Positions 41,636 to 50,632 of a stretch of 64,000 nucleotides of DNA are shown here, in pieces (within the stretch, counting starts at the first letter, position 1; the number at the start of each line of letters is the position of its first letter). The DNA is taken from the NCBI GenBank assembly GCA_024711295.1, contig JANJTB010000033.1:140617-204616 (forward strand), given 5' to 3'. The DNA comes from a bacterium. Lineage in GTDB: Bacteria; Bacteroidota; Ignavibacteria; Kapaibacteriales; UBA2268. The translations under genes and the position numbers were made by a program. The notes beneath the pieces are model-generated. The model was not told where the DNA came from. It saw only the letters and a list, made by a program, of their open reading frames with translations, and ran no database searches.

Positions 41636-44600
41636 TAATTTGGCACCTCTATTGTTATTGTAGTCCCGTGATTTTTTTGCGAATCTATGTCAATTTTACC
41701 ATTAAGCAGTGAGATTCGGCTTTTAATATTTGTAAATCCCATTCCGTATTTAACAGTCTGGGCATCAAACCCTATGCCATTATCTTCTATAATAATCAAG
41801 ATATTATTGGGATAGGAAAGTATTTGGAAATGAATTTTTGTGCAATAAGAATGTTTCACAGCATTATTCAATAACTCTTGTACAACCCTGTAAATATGAA
41901 TTTTAGAATATCTCTGAAGCGCTTTCTTTCGAGCTTGAATATAATATTCAATTCTAATGTTTGAGCTTGACTTGTACATCTCCAACAGCTCTTCTATTGC
42001 AGCATCAAGCCCAACTCTCTCGAGAACCGGTGGCATAAGTGAATAAGCAAATTGTCGCAAATCTTTTACTATCTCATCTACAAGCTTTATCTGCTCGTTT
42101 ATAAAACTCTTGCTGTCGAATTCGTTATCTGCTATCTTATTTTTTAAATTACTTAGGTTAAATTTTAAAAAAGCCATAAATTGACCTGCACCATCATGGA
42201 GATCTTTAGCAAATCTGGCTCTTTCGTCTTCCTGTGCTTTAATGATTGACTTTATTGATTCTGATTTACTCTCGGTTACTTCATCAAGTAATCCCTTAAG
42301 CTTTTCGTTAGCTTTTTGCAGTTCGTCAGTTCTTTCGCGTACCCTTTTTTCCAATGCTTCATTAATCTGGATGATTTCTTTTGTCTGTGATTCCAGTAGT
42401 TCATTTTTTGCTCTTATTTCTTCTGTTCTTTCCTTAATTTCCTGAGTAAGGAGTTGATTTCTGTTTTTTGTGATGCTTATCTTCAGTTTATAGATTATTA
42501 TTGCCATCGAAACAATGAATATAAATAGAAACAAATAGAATGTATTTGTTCTCCAAAATGGTGGTTTAATAATAATTTTTAGTGAAGTACCTGATTCATT
42601 CCAAACATTATCTGAATTGGAAGCTATAACCCTAAATACATATTCGCCCGGTTTAAGATTAGTATATCGAGCAAACTTCTGATTACCAGAATATACCCAA
42701 TTTTTATCCACACCTTCCATCATATATGCAAAGTTATTAAATTCAGGATTTGTAAACTCTAATGCTGCAAATTCGAAAGAAACAGTATTATCAAGATAGT
42801 TTAGTTGTAGCTCATTTAATGACCATGGATTTAAACCGGTATCATAATCAATATCAAACACATTAATTTTTGTTATTACAACATTTGGCAAGTTTGGATT
42901 ATCAATGATTTCACTAGGGTGAAAATGAACAATACCACCTAATCCACCGAAGAAAATTCTTCCTGAATCTGAGCTTGAATATGAATTAGTATTAAATTCA
43001 TTTGATGGAAGCCCATCACTTACTGTAAAATTTCTAATTCGAAAATTATTGGTGTCCTTAAATTTTATTCTGGATATGCCTCTGTTTGTTGATAACCAAA
43101 ACAATGAATCATTACTTGCAACAATACCATATATAAATGAATTGCCAAGACCTGAAAGTTGATTAATTCTGAAAAACTTTTCTGTCTTAGGGTCAAACAG
43201 GTTTAATCCATCACGAGTGCAAGCCCAAACCCTGCTTTGACCATCAATTTTAATACAGGAAACATAGTCATTGCTAATAGAATTAACCGAAGATTTATCA
43301 AAAGCAAATCTTACAATTTTTCTTTGAAATATATTGAATTTGTAAAATCCGAAATCAGTTCCAATATAGTAAATTGAGTCAGATTGTTGAGTGAACGAAT
43401 AAACATTGTCACCTATTAAATCATAATAATTGTCAACTAACTCAAATAATTTTATTTGCTTGCCACTTTTCTTGTCATATTTTATCAGTTTATTATCTGT
43501 GCTTCCATACCATATATTATTATTAAAATCCTCGTAAATCACATGACATGCTCTTGCTTCCATTGCCGGCTTAAATACACCAACCCCTTTGCTTAATGTA
43601 TCTATGTGTGAACTTCCACCGTACCAGATGGTTCCGTCACTATCCTCAAAAATAACCATTCCTGTATTAAATCTTATTTTATAGGGTTGATTTGACTCCT
43701 GTGTATAGATACTCCATTTATTTTTACTAACATCATACTTGTTTAACCCACCAAATATAGTTGTTACCCATAGATTTCCTTTCGAGTCATACAGAATTCC
43801 TTTAGGAAAATTTCTACTAAGCGAATTACGATTGTTTTCCTGATAAGATAATACCTGGAATCTATTTTCTGCTTCCTTTGTTTTCAAAATACCGGAACCA
43901 TCAGTCAAAACCCAAAAAATACCTGACTTATCAAAACCACATCCGTTAACGCTCAACTTGGGATCAAAATAACTTTTATCGCTCTTAAAATTATATATTT
44001 TAGTGGTTCCGTTAATAATATCGTAAACAGCTGCTCTTGAATATCTCAGACTAGTGAACCACAATTTATTATTATTGAAGGCAATAAAGCCAAAAGGCTT
44101 AATGAAACCGGAGCTGGTTATTAATCTGTCTTTAAGGGGCAACTCTAAAACTTGATAGAGTCCATCATTTATTAAATAATAAAGATTACCTTTATTGTCA
44201 GTCTCAACATCAAAGAATTGCGAACCATCAGAAGAACTTTCTCTTATCGTTTCATATAATTTATTATGATTTTTGTATTTAAGAAGTGACTTAAGCCCAA
44301 GAAACCAGATATTTCCTTTAAAATCTTTCTTAATTCTGAAATATCTGTTCGTTTTATCATCAACTTCAATTTGTAATTTACTAAACTGTTTTGATTTAAT
44401 GGTGTATCTATAAAAAAGATTTCCAGTTGGTGAACTGCCTGTCAGAAATATCATTCCGCTATCAACAAGTACACCTGATGTAAATCTAATATTTAATCCT
44501 TCAAGATATCTCTCAAATTTACCGGACTTATTATTATAGAAATTTAGACCATTATCCGTGCAAATCCAGAATCCTGATTTTGATGCTCCAAATAGACAGT

Positions 44601-44925
44601 TTACGAAATTGTTTGATATAGTGCTTGAGTCGTAAGGGTTATTCCGATAAATTTCAATCTTGTTCCCATCATATCTATTTAACCCGTCAGCAGTACCAAT
44701 CCACATAAACCCAACAGAATCCTGCAAAAATGTGTGTGCAGAATTTTGAGAAAGGCCATTATTTACATCTATCGGAGATAAATGCAAATTTGAAATATCA
44801 GCATTATTTTCAGAGTACGAAGTGAAGTAATTATTCAAGAAAAGAACAGAAATCAACATCAAAATCAGTGCTAAATTTCTAAATAGTAATAGTTTCTTAA
44901 ACAATTTGAAAATGCTGTAATTCAA
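41635..44925 (-). CDS. Propeller-type histidine kinase (Reg_prop, Y_Y_Y, HisKA_3)
   Basis: A 1096-residue sensor kinase. One N-terminal hydrophobic segment (about 12-32) leads to two seven-bladed-type propellers of Reg_prop repeats (about 45-690; many units like GLNRYDGNKIEIYRNN or GLNLFDPKTEKF). A Y_Y_Y domain (about 715-790) precedes a transmembrane helix (about 795-820), a coiled coil, a HisKA_3 dimerisation domain with phosphoacceptor His910 (ERARFAKDLHDGAGQ) and an HATPase domain (N-box ELLNNAVKHS; GMGFTNIKSR). The architecture is that of Bacteroidota periplasmic-sensing kinases, but the output is a separate NarL regulator rather than a fused AraC domain. The ligand is unknown; no polysaccharide-use locus is near. 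Confidence 0.93.
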   Translation of the reverse strand: MNYSIFKLFKKLLLFRNLALILMLISVLFLNNYFTSYSENNADISNLHLSPIDVNNGLSQNSAHTFLQDSVGFMWIGTADGLNRYDGNKIEIYRNNPYDSSTISNNFVNCLFGASKSGFWICTDNGLNFYNNKSGKFERYLEGLNIRFTSGVLVDSGMIFLTGSSPTGNLFYRYTIKSKQFSKLQIEVDDKTNRYFRIKKDFKGNIWFLGLKSLLKYKNHNKLYETIRESSSDGSQFFDVETDNKGNLYYLINDGLYQVLELPLKDRLITSSGFIKPFGFIAFNNNKLWFTSLRYSRAAVYDIINGTTKIYNFKSDKSYFDPKLSVNGCGFDKSGIFWVLTDGSGILKTKEAENRFQVLSYQENNRNSLSRNFPKGILYDSKGNLWVTTIFGGLNKYDVSKNKWSIYTQESNQPYKIRFNTGMVIFEDSDGTIWYGGSSHIDTLSKGVGVFKPAMEARACHVIYEDFNNNIWYGSTDNKLIKYDKKSGKQIKLFELVDNYYDLIGDNVYSFTQQSDSIYYIGTDFGFYKFNIFQRKIVRFAFDKSSVNSISNDYVSCIKIDGQSRVWACTRDGLNLFDPKTEKFFRINQLSGLGNSFIYGIVASNDSLFWLSTNRGISRIKFKDTNNFRIRNFTVSDGLPSNEFNTNSYSSSDSGRIFFGGLGGIVHFHPSEIIDNPNLPNVVITKINVFDIDYDTGLNPWSLNELQLNYLDNTVSFEFAALEFTNPEFNNFAYMMEGVDKNWVYSGNQKFARYTNLKPGEYVFRVIASNSDNVWNESGTSLKIIIKPPFWRTNTFYLFLFIFIVSMAIIIYKLKISITKNRNQLLTQEIKERTEEIRAKNELLESQTKEIIQINEALEKRVRERTDELQKANEKLKGLLDEVTESKSESIKSIIKAQEDERARFAKDLHDGAGQFMAFLKFNLSNLKNKIADNEFDSKSFINEQIKLVDEIVKDLRQFAYSLMPPVLERVGLDAAIEELLEMYKSSSNIRIEYYIQARKKALQRYSKIHIYRVVQELLNNAVKHSYCTKIHFQILSYPNNILIIIEDNGIGFDAQTVKYGMGFTNIKSRISLLNGKIDIDSQKNHGTTITIEVPN

Positions 44926-45042
44926 TGGGAAAAATATAAAATGTTATTAAAAGAGATATCATTTATTTTCACTAAAATAACATTTTTTTGAATAGAATAA
45001 AAGTTAAAAGATATTGTAATTATTAATCTTACATAAATAATA

Positions 45043-45080
45043 AAAGCCCGTTGCAATAAGTATTATAACAACGGGCTTTA
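45043..45080 (-). terminator. Intrinsic terminator of the cytochrome/rhodanese operon
   Basis: An 11-bp stem (AAAGCCCGTTG with CAACGGGCTTT) around a 15-base loop, 24 bases past the rhodanese lipoprotein gene and followed on the minus strand by a T-rich run. Confidence 0.82.
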
Positions 45081-45104
45081 TTAAAAATAATATTTATTGG
45101 AATA

Positions 45105-46088
45105 CTATTTTTCTAGTTCATAATTCATAATATATGATTCTTTAAAAGTGGTAAATCCGGTTTTACCATTAATCATATCATACATCATACCATTAGCACC
45201 AAATGATAATGATTTTGCATCATATCCTAATAATCTTAAATAAGCAGCTACATGAGAGCTTGTTTGACCTGTATAACAGTAAACTACGATAGTTTTATCA
45301 GTAGGCAATGTTTTGAGAGCAGTGCTTAGTTTGAGATCAGTTTTTGGTATATAATTCATAGCACCTGGTATATGACCAGGGTCTAAATATTGGGCGTTTG
45401 GCCAATAGTTAACAATATGATATTTTCCTAAATCAGCAAAAAGATTATCAGCAGTTATTGAAGCAGGAGTATAGTTTTCCGCAAACAATAAAGCGGCTCT
45501 TGCATCAAGAATTTCTTTACCTGTTTTGAATCCTGTTGTAATTGTAGGTAATTTGCCTGCAGCAGGTTTTTCAGTAACTGTTTGTACCATTTGAGTAGCT
45601 TTGCTGTTACCAATTTTGCCGCTCCAGCTGTCAAAATCCTTGTGCCATGAGGTCATACCCCATTTTAATGTAAATACATTGTTGTATCCCAATAATCTAA
45701 GCAATGAAGTAGCATAAGATGCAGATTGACCTGAGAAACAAGCTAATACTATTTTTTCATACTTAGTATGATCAATAGTTTTCATGTGTACCAACAAGTT
45801 TGGAATTGTAACATTGACTGCTCCAGGTATGTGTCCTTTTGCAAAAGTAGCAGCATCGCGAACGTCAACAACATATACTTTTCCTGTTACACCTAACATA
45901 GTTTTTACATCACTTGCATCAATCATTGCCGGTGCATTGGTATTTATGTAATCTCCATTAGCTTCGATATACTCAGCCAGAACTTGTGATTCATCAATAG
46001 ATGGAGTGGTATTATTATCGTCGGAGCAAGAAACTACGAATACAAGCCCTAGAACGACTGCCCAAATTTTAAGAAATCTGCTTAACAT
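45105..46088 (-). CDS. Tandem-rhodanese lipoprotein
   Basis: A 327-residue lipoprotein (FVVSC, Cys about 21) followed by a DDNNTTP linker. Two rhodanese domains lie at about 50-170 and 200-315. Each has the KGHIPGAVNV or PGHIPGAMNY segment and an active-site Cys loop: CFSGQSAS and CYTGQTSS. Both nucleophile cysteines are kept, so both domains may be active sulfurtransferases or bind persulfides. The protein would sit on the outer membrane or in the periplasm. It is co-transcribed with the multiheme cytochrome gene 34 bases upstream, so a sulfur-redox role is likely. Confidence 0.86.
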   Translation of the reverse strand: MLSRFLKIWAVVLGLVFVVSCSDDNNTTPSIDESQVLAEYIEANGDYINTNAPAMIDASDVKTMLGVTGKVYVVDVRDAATFAKGHIPGAVNVTIPNLLVHMKTIDHTKYEKIVLACFSGQSASYATSLLRLLGYNNVFTLKWGMTSWHKDFDSWSGKIGNSKATQMVQTVTEKPAAGKLPTITTGFKTGKEILDARAALLFAENYTPASITADNLFADLGKYHIVNYWPNAQYLDPGHIPGAMNYIPKTDLKLSTALKTLPTDKTIVVYCYTGQTSSHVAAYLRLLGYDAKSLSFGANGMMYDMINGKTGFTTFKESYIMNYELEK

Positions 46089-46122
46089 TTTAAAACCCTT
46101 TTATAAGTTTATAAATAAATAA

Positions 46123-47469
46123 TTAATTAAACCATTTTGAAGGCAACTTGCCGTCAACAGTAATTTTCTTAGTAGCATTTACTTCCCAATCCAATAAATC
46201 ATCTTGGAAGAGGTAAAGTTTTTTATTTATTAAAGTACCATTTTCATTTCGTATATGGCAGTTTGCATAGCATGATTTGCCTGATTCTACTTGTGTACGT
46301 GCAGTCCATTTTTGTATATTATGAGGAGCCGCATAGTTATAAGTAGGATGAGCTTCAAATTTGGAATACTGTGCTACACCAAATTTCTCCCATGAATCAG
46401 GTGCTGAAAGTGTTCTTCTCAACACAGCAAACTTATATTTTGATCTGGTTTCAGGGATAGGATTCATACCAATCTTGAAATCCAAATGAGATGTAATTCT
46501 TGCACCCTCGCCACCTATATGGCAGCTTGCACAATTATTATAATTTTGAGAGTGACATGTATTACAACTAAAATCATTCATATGCATCGAATGGTATGTA
46601 TTGGAATTTCCAACATTAGAGTGGCAATCTGTACATTTAGGCATTTGAGCAACATTGTAACGAGTTTCGTATTGAACACCGTCACCATGGATTTCTTGTT
46701 TTGAGTGGCAACTCATACAATCAAATCCTTTAGTTTGATGAACATCCGGTTTTGTTCCTGATGCAACACCTAAGAAAGCGTGACCACCACGCGTTTTGTG
46801 GCAAGTAACACAAACATTAACCATGTCAGGTTTTTTGCTGAATGCATGCCCATTTATCAAGCCACCACCACCAGCATGAGGGCGATTAACGTGACATTCA
46901 CCGCAAGAAGCGTGACAAGTTGCGCAATTCTTTGCGTAACCTTCCTGCATACCGGCGGGTAGTAAATTGAATTCCTGCATACCAGCAAGCCCCATACGTT
47001 GGGTTACCTTTCTCATTTGACCATTTCCATTATGAATGTTGGTAGTTGCTCCTTTGGTTTCTTCGGCATGGCAAGTACCACATTTTTCCTGAGCCATAAT
47101 AGAAGGTTTAGCTATAAAATTACCACTGTGAGCTACTTTCTTGTCGTCAGTTTTGTCAACACCGTTATGACAAGCAACGCAACCAATTTCGTAATGCTTG
47201 GATTTTTTGAATTCAGCATAACCTGTACCACCTAAATAGACAGCATCATAGGGCTCTATGTGTGGTACTTCACCTCCACATCCGCCGCCACCCTGGTCAA
47301 CATAGGGGTCAGCTACTTTTTTAAGATGTTCGTAATTGCTGTGACATCCTTCACATGAAGCTACACTTTGAGATGGATCGGGAGTAGTATTATTATCATC
47401 GCCACAACCCATCAAAAAAGTCAGCATTCCAAATACTCCTGCGAGTAATATGAGATGGACACTTTTCAT
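46123..47469 (-). CDS. Multiheme c-type cytochrome lipoprotein
   Basis: A 448-residue lipoprotein (LMGC, Cys about 22, then DDNNTTPD). It contains ten CxxCH heme-binding motifs: CEGCH, CVACH, CGTCH, CATCH, CGECH, CVTCH, CMSCH, CTDCH, CNTCH and CASCH. An eleventh, CYANCH near the C-terminus, has one extra residue (CX3CH). Many extra histidines could serve as distal heme ligands. Surface or periplasmic decaheme-type proteins move electrons to or from extracellular acceptors, or act as sulfur-oxyanion or nitrogen-oxyanion reductases. No reductase catalytic residue is obvious. The linked rhodanese suggests sulfur chemistry, and both mature N-termini begin with a near-identical DDNNTTP linker. Confidence 0.88.
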   Translation of the reverse strand: MKSVHLILLAGVFGMLTFLMGCGDDNNTTPDPSQSVASCEGCHSNYEHLKKVADPYVDQGGGGCGGEVPHIEPYDAVYLGGTGYAEFKKSKHYEIGCVACHNGVDKTDDKKVAHSGNFIAKPSIMAQEKCGTCHAEETKGATTNIHNGNGQMRKVTQRMGLAGMQEFNLLPAGMQEGYAKNCATCHASCGECHVNRPHAGGGGLINGHAFSKKPDMVNVCVTCHKTRGGHAFLGVASGTKPDVHQTKGFDCMSCHSKQEIHGDGVQYETRYNVAQMPKCTDCHSNVGNSNTYHSMHMNDFSCNTCHSQNYNNCASCHIGGEGARITSHLDFKIGMNPIPETRSKYKFAVLRRTLSAPDSWEKFGVAQYSKFEAHPTYNYAAPHNIQKWTARTQVESGKSCYANCHIRNENGTLINKKLYLFQDDLLDWEVNATKKITVDGKLPSKWFN

Positions 47470-47523
47470 TGTTCTATCCCTAATAATTTATAATAAACAA
47501 AATACTTTTTTCAGTATATTCAC

Positions 47524-47539
47524 TTTTACAAATGTAAAA
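47524..47539. promoter_or_regulatory. Inverted repeat near the cytochrome operon start
   Basis: TTTTAC and GTAAAA flank a 4-base spacer, about 55-70 bases before the cytochrome ATG. It overlaps a minus-strand TAnnTTTG-type -7 match (TACATTTG). A related ATTTTTAC-CTT-GTAAAAAT element lies upstream of the prkA operon (58062-58080), so both may bind the same regulator. Confidence 0.4.
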
Positions 47540-47620
47540 TTAACAATTATTTAGATATGATACAAATTATATATGTATTTTTTTTGTGATTTTTGTATTA
47601 ATTATTTTATAAATATGTGT

Positions 47621-47632
47621 CGTAATATTACG
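47621..47632. promoter_or_regulatory. Perfect 12-base palindrome, possible operator
   Basis: CGTAATATTACG lies between the cytochrome operon (minus) and folB (plus), about 150 bases from the former. Its two CG ends stand out in AT-rich sequence. It could be an operator for either gene. Confidence 0.45.
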
Positions 47633-47848
47633 TCAATAATAGCAATTATCTTGCATTTTCCAATACAATAAATCATAAAATTCATTAAGAAAAAATAATT
47701 ATTTTGTATCTGAAAATGTTGTTTTTTTTCAGATATTAATCCTTAATTTTGATGATAAATAATAATTTCTAAAATCGTCTTAGATACTGTAATAATATAT
47801 TTCATATTTTTGCTAAAACAATTTGACATAATTTTAACAGGAGAATAG

Positions 47849-48235
47849 ATGATTAAGAGTTCGTTGACAAAACTCAGTATAGTAAACGCTGAATACTATG
47901 CATATCATGGGGTAAAAGCAGAAGAAAAAAAACTTGGCGGTAAGTATGAGGTTGATTTAGACTTACACTATGATGCTACCGATGCTATTTTGAGCGATGA
48001 TGTTAAAAATTCACTAAACTACGAAGAAGCATTATTCTGTGTATCCGAGGTCATTAATGGTGTGGAGAACTACGACTTGGTCGAAACAATTTGTAATGAC
48101 ATACTTGGCTCATTAATGGATAAATTCCCTTTGTTAATTACAGCTACCGTAAAGGTAAGAAAATTCGCGGTGCCGCTACGCAGAGTAATTGGATATATCG
48201 AAGCTGAGCAAACTATGAACAGAATAAATGAATGA
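47849..48235 (+). CDS. folB: Dihydroneopterin aldolase
   Basis: A 128-residue T-fold enzyme that splits dihydroneopterin to 6-hydroxymethyl-dihydropterin in folate synthesis. Motifs are YYAYHGVKAEEKKLGGKYEVDLDL (the F/YYGYHG-type substrate region), SLNYEEALFCVSEV, VETICNDI (catalytic-site Glu of the family) and KVRKFAVPLRRVIGYIEAE, with the conserved Lys. An AGGAG Shine-Dalgarno lies 6-7 bases before the ATG. Its 3' end overlaps folK by 8 bases, so the two are translationally coupled and their products catalyse consecutive steps. Confidence 0.93.
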   Translation: MIKSSLTKLSIVNAEYYAYHGVKAEEKKLGGKYEVDLDLHYDATDAILSDDVKNSLNYEEALFCVSEVINGVENYDLVETICNDILGSLMDKFPLLITATVKVRKFAVPLRRVIGYIEAEQTMNRINE

Positions 48236-48746
48236 TCCTGATGAGCCATATAAAAAAATAATATTATCCATTGGTTCAAATCTTGGGGATAGAAAATATC
48301 AGTTACAAAAAGCCATTAAGTTAATTCGGGACACAAATATTATTAACATTGAGAAGATTTCTTCAATTTACGAGACTGAACCTGTAGGAATTACCGGAAT
48401 ACCAAATTTTTATAATATTGCAGTTATCGGCAATACTTTGTATAAGCCTGATATTCTGCTTTATCTAATCAAAACAATTGAATATTATCTTGGAAGAAAG
48501 AAAAGACCAAAGTGGCATCAAAGGGAAATAGATATAGATATAATTGATTATCATCACGAAATAATCAAGAAATCGAAGCTTGAAGTACCTCATTCTGAAA
48601 TGCATAAACGGAAATTTGTATTGATACCACTGATTGAAATTTATCCTGAATACTATCACGTAAGCTTAAATATGAGCATAGATGATTTAATAATGGAATG
48701 CAAAGACAACACTAATGTAATAAGACTCGATTGGAGTAATTTGTGA
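48228..48746 (+). CDS. folK: 2-amino-4-hydroxy-6-hydroxymethyldihydropteridine pyrophosphokinase
   Basis: A 172-residue folate enzyme. Visible motifs: ILSIGSNLGDRKYQLQKAI (GSNLGD start), SSIYETEPVGITGIPNFYNIAV and RKKRPKWHQREIDIDIIDYH, the HPPK signature with the Mg-binding Asp pair, followed by PHSEMHKRKFVLIPLIEI. It transfers pyrophosphate to hydroxymethyl-dihydropterin, the next step after FolB. Its start overlaps folB by 8 bases and its end overlaps dnaG by 4 bases. Sulfate/pABA-coupling folP is not in this operon. Confidence 0.95.
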   Translation: MNDPDEPYKKIILSIGSNLGDRKYQLQKAIKLIRDTNIINIEKISSIYETEPVGITGIPNFYNIAVIGNTLYKPDILLYLIKTIEYYLGRKKRPKWHQREIDIDIIDYHHEIIKKSKLEVPHSEMHKRKFVLIPLIEIYPEYYHVSLNMSIDDLIMECKDNTNVIRLDWSNL

Positions 48747-50632
48747 AAATACCTCAGGATATCGTAGATAAAATTAGAGAATCCTCTGATATTGTTGAGG
48801 TAATTGGTGAATTTGTTTCTCTGAAGAAAAGAGGTCGCAATTTTCTTGGTTTATGTCCTTTTCATAAAGAAAAAACCCCATCCTTCGTAGTATCACCTGA
48901 TAAAGGCATTTACAAGTGTTTTGGTTGCAGTAAGGCAGGAAATGTTTTTACTTTTGTTTCTGATTATCATGGATTAAATTTTTCTGAATCATTGAAGTTA
49001 CTGGCACATAAGTACAGTATAGATATACCTGAAACAAAATACAGCGATGCTCCCGAAAAGACAAGTATAACTGAAACTGCTTATGAAGCAATGAATGAAG
49101 CTGCATTATTTTTCCATAAATTATTAAGGAAAAAAGAAGGCGCTACTGCTTTGAGGTACTTTCACAAAAGAGGTTTTAAGGACGATATCATTGATAAATT
49201 TTTATTAGGTTATTCACCGGAGGAGTGGGATACTTTAACAAAAAAACTAATCAAACATGGATTTGAAGAAAATCTTTTGGTTGATATAGGCATTTCGATA
49301 AGAAGTGAAAAAGGTCATATTTATGACAGATTCAGGTCGAGAGCAATTTTCACTGTTAGGGATTTTATGGGCAGAGTTGTTGGATTTGGGGCAAGATTGA
49401 TGATAGATGATAAAAGTCAACCCAAATATATTAATTCGCCCCAGTCAATAGTTTATGACAAGAGTAAACTATTATTTGGAATATTTGAAGCCAAAAATTC
49501 TATTCGTGATAAAAAATTTGCAATTATGGTAGAAGGTTATGCAGATTATCTGACTCTTTTCAGATCAGGAATCGAAAATGTTGTTGCATCATCTGGCACT
49601 TCTCTGACAAATGAACAGTTAAGCCTTTTGAAACGATATACAAAGAGTATTTGTTTTGCTTATGATGGTGATGAAGCCGGCAGAAATGCAGCTGTCAGAG
49701 GTGCAGAAATGGCTCTTGCTGCAGGTTTTGATACAAGCATTACAAGATTACCCGCTAATACGGACCCTGACTCTGTAATCTCTGAGCTTGGCTTTGTTCA
49801 GATGGAGTATTTTATCAGAGATGCCGAGACTTATATCTCTTATCGTCATAAAAATGCTTTAGAAGCTGATTTGTTAAAAACACCTGCCCAACTGACTGAT
49901 TTTGTAAGATCAACAATCAAAACCATCGTTTCAATACCTGATTCATTGCAACATGATTTTTATATTCGCCAGCTTTCTCAATTACTAAATCTTACTGAAA
50001 ATCAATTAAGACAAGTATATAAATTTAGAGCACAAAGTATAAATAATATAATACAGTCTGAGAGTCAGGGTAAGCAAACTCAGGAGCCGGCTGATTATTT
50101 ACATAGTGATGAAGCTCAAACAGTCATAAACTATGAAGATATAATTATCAATAGAGAAAGTTTATATAATGAAGAAAAGTTGATATTAAATTTTGCCTTA
50201 CAGGGTATTGATGAATTCACAGATTTAATTGAGAAATATGATGTTGGTCCTGAGACATTTATAACAAGTTCAGCAAAAGCTATTTTCTCGATAATTCAGT
50301 CTCACTCCGACAAGGAAGACATCATGAACGAAATCTTCAATGATTTATCAATCAGCAGTAGTGTCAAAAGTTTTGTTGCCGAGCTGGCTATAATGAAAGA
50401 ATCACCCAGCGAAGCATGGTATAAGAAGTTTCAGGCAGACGAGTTAAAAATTGACTACGAAACTGCAATCATAGACTCAAGAAACAAGTTAAAGTCAAAA
50501 GTCATCGAAAACCAGTTGAAAGAAATTCAAAATATGCTCAAATCAGACCATGACAATGAAACTCTTCTAAAAAGGTTTATCGAGCTAAGGTCGAAAAAGC
50601 GTGAAGTTGACGAGCTAATTTATAAAAACTAA
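48743..50632 (+). CDS. dnaG: DNA primase
   Basis: A 629-residue primase. It starts at GTG, overlapping the folK stop by 4 bases. Domains in order: CHC2 zinc finger (about 36-100; CPFHKEKTPSFVVSPDKGIYKCFGC, shown in part), RNA polymerase domain with the Toprim fold (about 250-345; MVEGYADYLTLFRSG, then FAYDGDEAGRNAAVRGAE with the catalytic DGD), and a helical C-terminal region (about 430-629) for helicase contact. Length is normal. The C-terminal part is more diverged than the core. Its operon with folB and folK looks like simple genome packing. Confidence 0.96.
   Translation: MKIPQDIVDKIRESSDIVEVIGEFVSLKKRGRNFLGLCPFHKEKTPSFVVSPDKGIYKCFGCSKAGNVFTFVSDYHGLNFSESLKLLAHKYSIDIPETKYSDAPEKTSITETAYEAMNEAALFFHKLLRKKEGATALRYFHKRGFKDDIIDKFLLGYSPEEWDTLTKKLIKHGFEENLLVDIGISIRSEKGHIYDRFRSRAIFTVRDFMGRVVGFGARLMIDDKSQPKYINSPQSIVYDKSKLLFGIFEAKNSIRDKKFAIMVEGYADYLTLFRSGIENVVASSGTSLTNEQLSLLKRYTKSICFAYDGDEAGRNAAVRGAEMALAAGFDTSITRLPANTDPDSVISELGFVQMEYFIRDAETYISYRHKNALEADLLKTPAQLTDFVRSTIKTIVSIPDSLQHDFYIRQLSQLLNLTENQLRQVYKFRAQSINNIIQSESQGKQTQEPADYLHSDEAQTVINYEDIIINRESLYNEEKLILNFALQGIDEFTDLIEKYDVGPETFITSSAKAIFSIIQSHSDKEDIMNEIFNDLSISSSVKSFVAELAIMKESPSEAWYKKFQADELKIDYETAIIDSRNKLKSKVIENQLKEIQNMLKSDHDNETLLKRFIELRSKKREVDELIYKN

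Larger units (their letters stand above)
47470..47848. other. AT-rich divergent intergenic region with two symmetric sites
   Basis: The gap between the cytochrome operon and folB is strongly AT-rich. It contains TTTTAC-AAAT-GTAAAA (47524-47539) near the cytochrome start and a perfect 12-base palindrome CGTAATATTACG (47621-47632). A TATTTTTG -7-like element lies at 47805-47812 ahead of folB. I see no gene. Confidence 0.6.
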
